Source: a virus. From it: 20,399 nt of DNA. Positions within the stretch are counted from its first letter, which is position 1, and the number at the start of each line of letters is the position of its first letter. The notes beneath the pieces were generated by a model. It saw nothing but the letters and a program-made list of their open reading frames with translations. It did no database searches and was not told the origin of the DNA. Below, one piece after another: positions 17,996 to 20,399 of this stretch. The position numbers and the translations under genes are program-made. The stretch spans positions 1-20,399 of the IMG/VR virus record IMGVR_UViG_3300035670_001468, one strand, 5' to 3'.

Positions 17996-20386
17996 GTGAC
18001 GCACACCGTATTCATTGACCTCGACTCTCACGTTGCTACGGCGAGCGCAACAGGAACAGCCGCGCCAGACGTGCCATTGAAGCATCTGACAAAGCAGACG
18101 CTAGCCTTTGCGTTTCACAGCAGCGGCACAGTCTCGGCAGTTACCGGATGGAGCACTGGGCGAGTCGTCATCAAAGCAACGCCGACAAGTGACGTCTTGC
18201 TGCTAGATACCACGCTGGCCGCTACAGGCTCAACAACCTCCACGCGATACAGCGCAGAGTGGGCAGCAGTCGATTGCGATAGCGCCGCGCTAAGGACTCT
18301 AATCGGCGCGAGTGTTGAACAGCTCGACGTATTCGCGGAGATCCAATGGACGGCAGACAGCGGAACTCATGCCGTCGCGTTTCCCATTCAGATCGTCCCG
18401 GCATTCAATCTTCCTGAAGATGACCCGCCTGACCCGACAGAAGCGGCATCCTGGACTTGGTTAAAGGCTCGACTTGCTGCCGGAAGCAACATTACGTTTA
18501 CGGATAACGACACCACGCAAGTCCGCACCATTGCATCATCTGGCGGCGGTGGAGGCGGTGGAGGCTCGACAAACTGGGGAGACATCGGCGGCACGTTGTC
18601 AGATCAAACCGACCTGCAAACGGCGCTCAATAACAAGCAGCCGCTCGCCGCCGCGCTAACGACTCTCAGCAGCGCAACGGCAGCAGGGCTTGCATTGATG
18701 GACGATGCCGATGCCGCCGCGCAACGCACGACGCTCGGCCTTGGCAACGTCAACAACACCAGCGATGCCAACAAACCGATCAGCACCGCCACGCAGACCG
18801 CGCTCGACGCCAAGGTCACCGGCCCCGCATCCGCGACTGACAACGCCATCGCTCGATTTGATGGCACCACTGGCAAGGTAGCGCAGAACTCCGGCATCAC
18901 GATTGCAGATGGCACATCCGGCACGCTAAGCGGCACAAATAGCGGAGACGTGACGCTGGCTGGCACGCCTGACTATCTCACATTGTCAGGGCAGGCCATC
19001 ACTCTTGGGCAGATTGATCTGACCACCGATGTCACCGGAGTCCTTCCCATCGCCAACATCGCCACAGGCACACCAGACGGCACGAAGTTTGTGCGTGACG
19101 ATGGCACGCTTGCCGTGCCTCCTGGGGGCGGTGGATCAGGCACCGTGACTAGTGTAGCTGTTTCAGGCAGCGACGGCATTGAGGTTGATTCAGGTTCGCC
19201 CATTACGGCATCTGGAACCATTGCGCTCGGCATCAATGCCAGCACGCTCTCGACTCACCTGGGCCTCGGCAACGCATCAACGCTCAATGTCGGCACAACA
19301 ACAGGCACCGTAGCCGCTGGCGATGATTCACGGTTCACCGATGCACGCACGCCGACAGCGCATGCAGCCTCGCACGTTACAGGCGGCAGCGACGCGATTC
19401 AGTCTGCTACCGCATCGCAGAACGGTTTGGCAACCGCTACGCAGATCACAAAACTCGACGGAATCGAAGCCCTCGCGGATGTCACCGATGCCGCAAACGT
19501 CGGGAGTAGCATCCATGGAGCAACAGCTAAGACAACGCCTGTTGATGCTGACACCGTGCCGCTGATTGATAGCGCAGCAAGTAACGTGCTCAAGAAGTTG
19601 AGCTGGGCCAATATCAAGGCCACGCTCAAGACTTACTTTGACGCGCTTTACATGCTCAAATCGATTTACGATCCGCAAAACGCCGGTCGAATTTCAGGGG
19701 CAGACGGCGCAGATGAGACGCTTTATGGCGGAGCATCTGGCGGCACCGGCGGCACTCTTTCGATGGATGGCGGCAGCGCATCCTCTTTCATGGAGACTGC
19801 GTTTGCGGCTGGCAACGCAGGCAGCATCAACACCAGTGGCGGAAGCGCAGATGGCGGGCAATTCGGAGGCTTTGGCGGTAGCATCAATACTAGCGGCGGC
19901 CCTGGAATAAGCGGCGGCAGCATTAACACCACCGCAGGAGGCAGCATCACAACTGGCAGCGGTGATATTAACCTCGGCAACACTAGTGGCACGCTTGATC
20001 CGCATGCGCTTAGTCCATTGCCCGCCGTCGCTGCCACAATTCAACTTGCCTGCTCTGACGAAGCAACGGCACTAACGACCGGCACGGCAAAGCTAACTTT
20101 CCGAATGCCGCACGCCATGACACTGACTGCCGTTCGTGCAAGCGTCGGCACAGCGCCAACTGGCAGCACTCTCGTTGTGGATATCAACGAAGGCGGGACT
20201 TCAATACTCGGCACTAAGCTATCAATCGACGCCACGGAAAAGACAAGCACGACCGCAGCAACCGCAGCGACGATTACAGATTCCGCGCTCGCAGATGACG
20301 CGGAAATCACTATCGACATCGACCAGATCGGCAGCACCATCGCGGGGGCCGGTTTGAAAATAACCCTCATTGGAACTCGCGCATGA
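17996..20386 (+). CDS. Tail fibre / receptor-binding protein (796 aa)
   Basis: GTG 17996 is the start; the overlapping ATG 17994 is closed by a stop, and the TTGACA motif is 19 bases upstream. Residues 1-140 form a beta-rich attachment domain (MTHTVFIDLDSHVATASATG). A Gly linker follows at 183-190. Typical fibre shaft modules come next: GDIGGTLSDQTDLQTALNNK (195-214), ATDNAIARFDGTTGKVAQNS (280-299), DARTPTAHAASHVTGGSDAI (449-468). A Gly-rich stretch at 568-665 holds three near copies of GGSINTSGG, then a C-terminal jelly-roll-like domain (683-796). It would trimerise and bind the host surface. The ATGA at the end overlaps the next gene's start. Confidence 0.85.
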   Translation: MTHTVFIDLDSHVATASATGTAAPDVPLKHLTKQTLAFAFHSSGTVSAVTGWSTGRVVIKATPTSDVLLLDTTLAATGSTTSTRYSAEWAAVDCDSAALRTLIGASVEQLDVFAEIQWTADSGTHAVAFPIQIVPAFNLPEDDPPDPTEAASWTWLKARLAAGSNITFTDNDTTQVRTIASSGGGGGGGGSTNWGDIGGTLSDQTDLQTALNNKQPLAAALTTLSSATAAGLALMDDADAAAQRTTLGLGNVNNTSDANKPISTATQTALDAKVTGPASATDNAIARFDGTTGKVAQNSGITIADGTSGTLSGTNSGDVTLAGTPDYLTLSGQAITLGQIDLTTDVTGVLPIANIATGTPDGTKFVRDDGTLAVPPGGGGSGTVTSVAVSGSDGIEVDSGSPITASGTIALGINASTLSTHLGLGNASTLNVGTTTGTVAAGDDSRFTDARTPTAHAASHVTGGSDAIQSATASQNGLATATQITKLDGIEALADVTDAANVGSSIHGATAKTTPVDADTVPLIDSAASNVLKKLSWANIKATLKTYFDALYMLKSIYDPQNAGRISGADGADETLYGGASGGTGGTLSMDGGSASSFMETAFAAGNAGSINTSGGSADGGQFGGFGGSINTSGGPGISGGSINTTAGGSITTGSGDINLGNTSGTLDPHALSPLPAVAATIQLACSDEATALTTGTAKLTFRMPHAMTLTAVRASVGTAPTGSTLVVDINEGGTSILGTKLSIDATEKTSTTAATAATITDSALADDAEITIDIDQIGSTIAGAGLKITLIGTRA

Positions 20387-20399
20387 TAAATCCATTTTG
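20383..20399 (+). CDS. Start of the next gene, cut by the window edge
   Basis: ATG 20383 overlaps the fibre stop in an ATGA arrangement, and the frame stays open through MINPF to the window end. Only five codons are visible, so no product can be named; a fibre chaperone or second fibre gene is the usual neighbour. Confidence 0.45.

Noticed and set aside
18973-20037. Long Pro/Val-rich - strand frames opposite the fibre gene
   Set aside because: They are shadows of Gly/Thr-rich repeats on the coding strand, with no start signals.
17996-20386. A diversity-generating retroelement target in the fibre
   Set aside because: No reverse transcriptase or template repeat is present in the window.

Overview
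The window is the packaging, head and tail module of a tailed double-stranded DNA bacteriophage (free phage or prophage; no host gene, integrase, lysis or replication gene is visible). All genes read on the + strand. The gene order follows phage lambda closely: small terminase, large terminase (GpA family), a W-like connector, portal (GpB family), a ClpP-like head protease carrying a scaffold region (C/Nu3 arrangement), major capsid protein (P22-coat-like sequence), several head-tail joining proteins, a tail tube candidate, tail assembly chaperones with a probable -1 frameshift (G/GT), a short tape measure (H), tail-tip proteins and a long tail fibre. This points to a siphovirus with a short tail. 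The host cannot be named. Most genes lack a Shine-Dalgarno sequence (clear exceptions are the genes at 264 and 12149), which would fit hosts that rarely use one, such as Verrucomicrobiota; this is a weak inference.

Layout: 1-3414 terminase region with small accessory genes. 3421-5948 an accessory island of small unknown genes that separates the large terminase from the W-portal genes; it holds a 600-base stretch without protein genes (4720-5318). 5971-7862 connector and portal. 7885-8510 a compact C5-methyltransferase-like gene with its own promoter and terminator (moron-like). 8538-11001 protease/scaffold and capsid, closed by a strong terminator at 11034-11066. 11157-14292 connector, tail-completion and tail-tube genes. 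14289-16185 chaperones and tape measure. 16185-20386 tail tip and fibre; the next gene begins at 20383 and is cut by the window edge.

The most unusual element is the 4720-5290 stretch. It is packed with long inverted repeats (an 18-bp helix, a 17-bp helix, 12-bp, 10-bp and 10-bp helices and GNRA-capped hairpins). A tRNA-like element with a CAT anticodon sits at the tip of the 17-bp helix. A promoter candidate ends just upstream. In size, phage location and embedded tRNA this resembles the large ornate phage RNAs such as GOLLD and ROOL, although I cannot run a covariance search.

A second unusual signal is a TTGACA motif placed 19-22 bases before seven starts (5971, 8538, 9156, 11512, 13458, 15001, 17996). 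This is too close to be a -35 box for those genes. It also marks an internal in-frame start that would make a separate scaffold protein. A third is a CCCTTTG slippery heptamer in the correct frame at 14731, joining two tail-chaperone reading frames.
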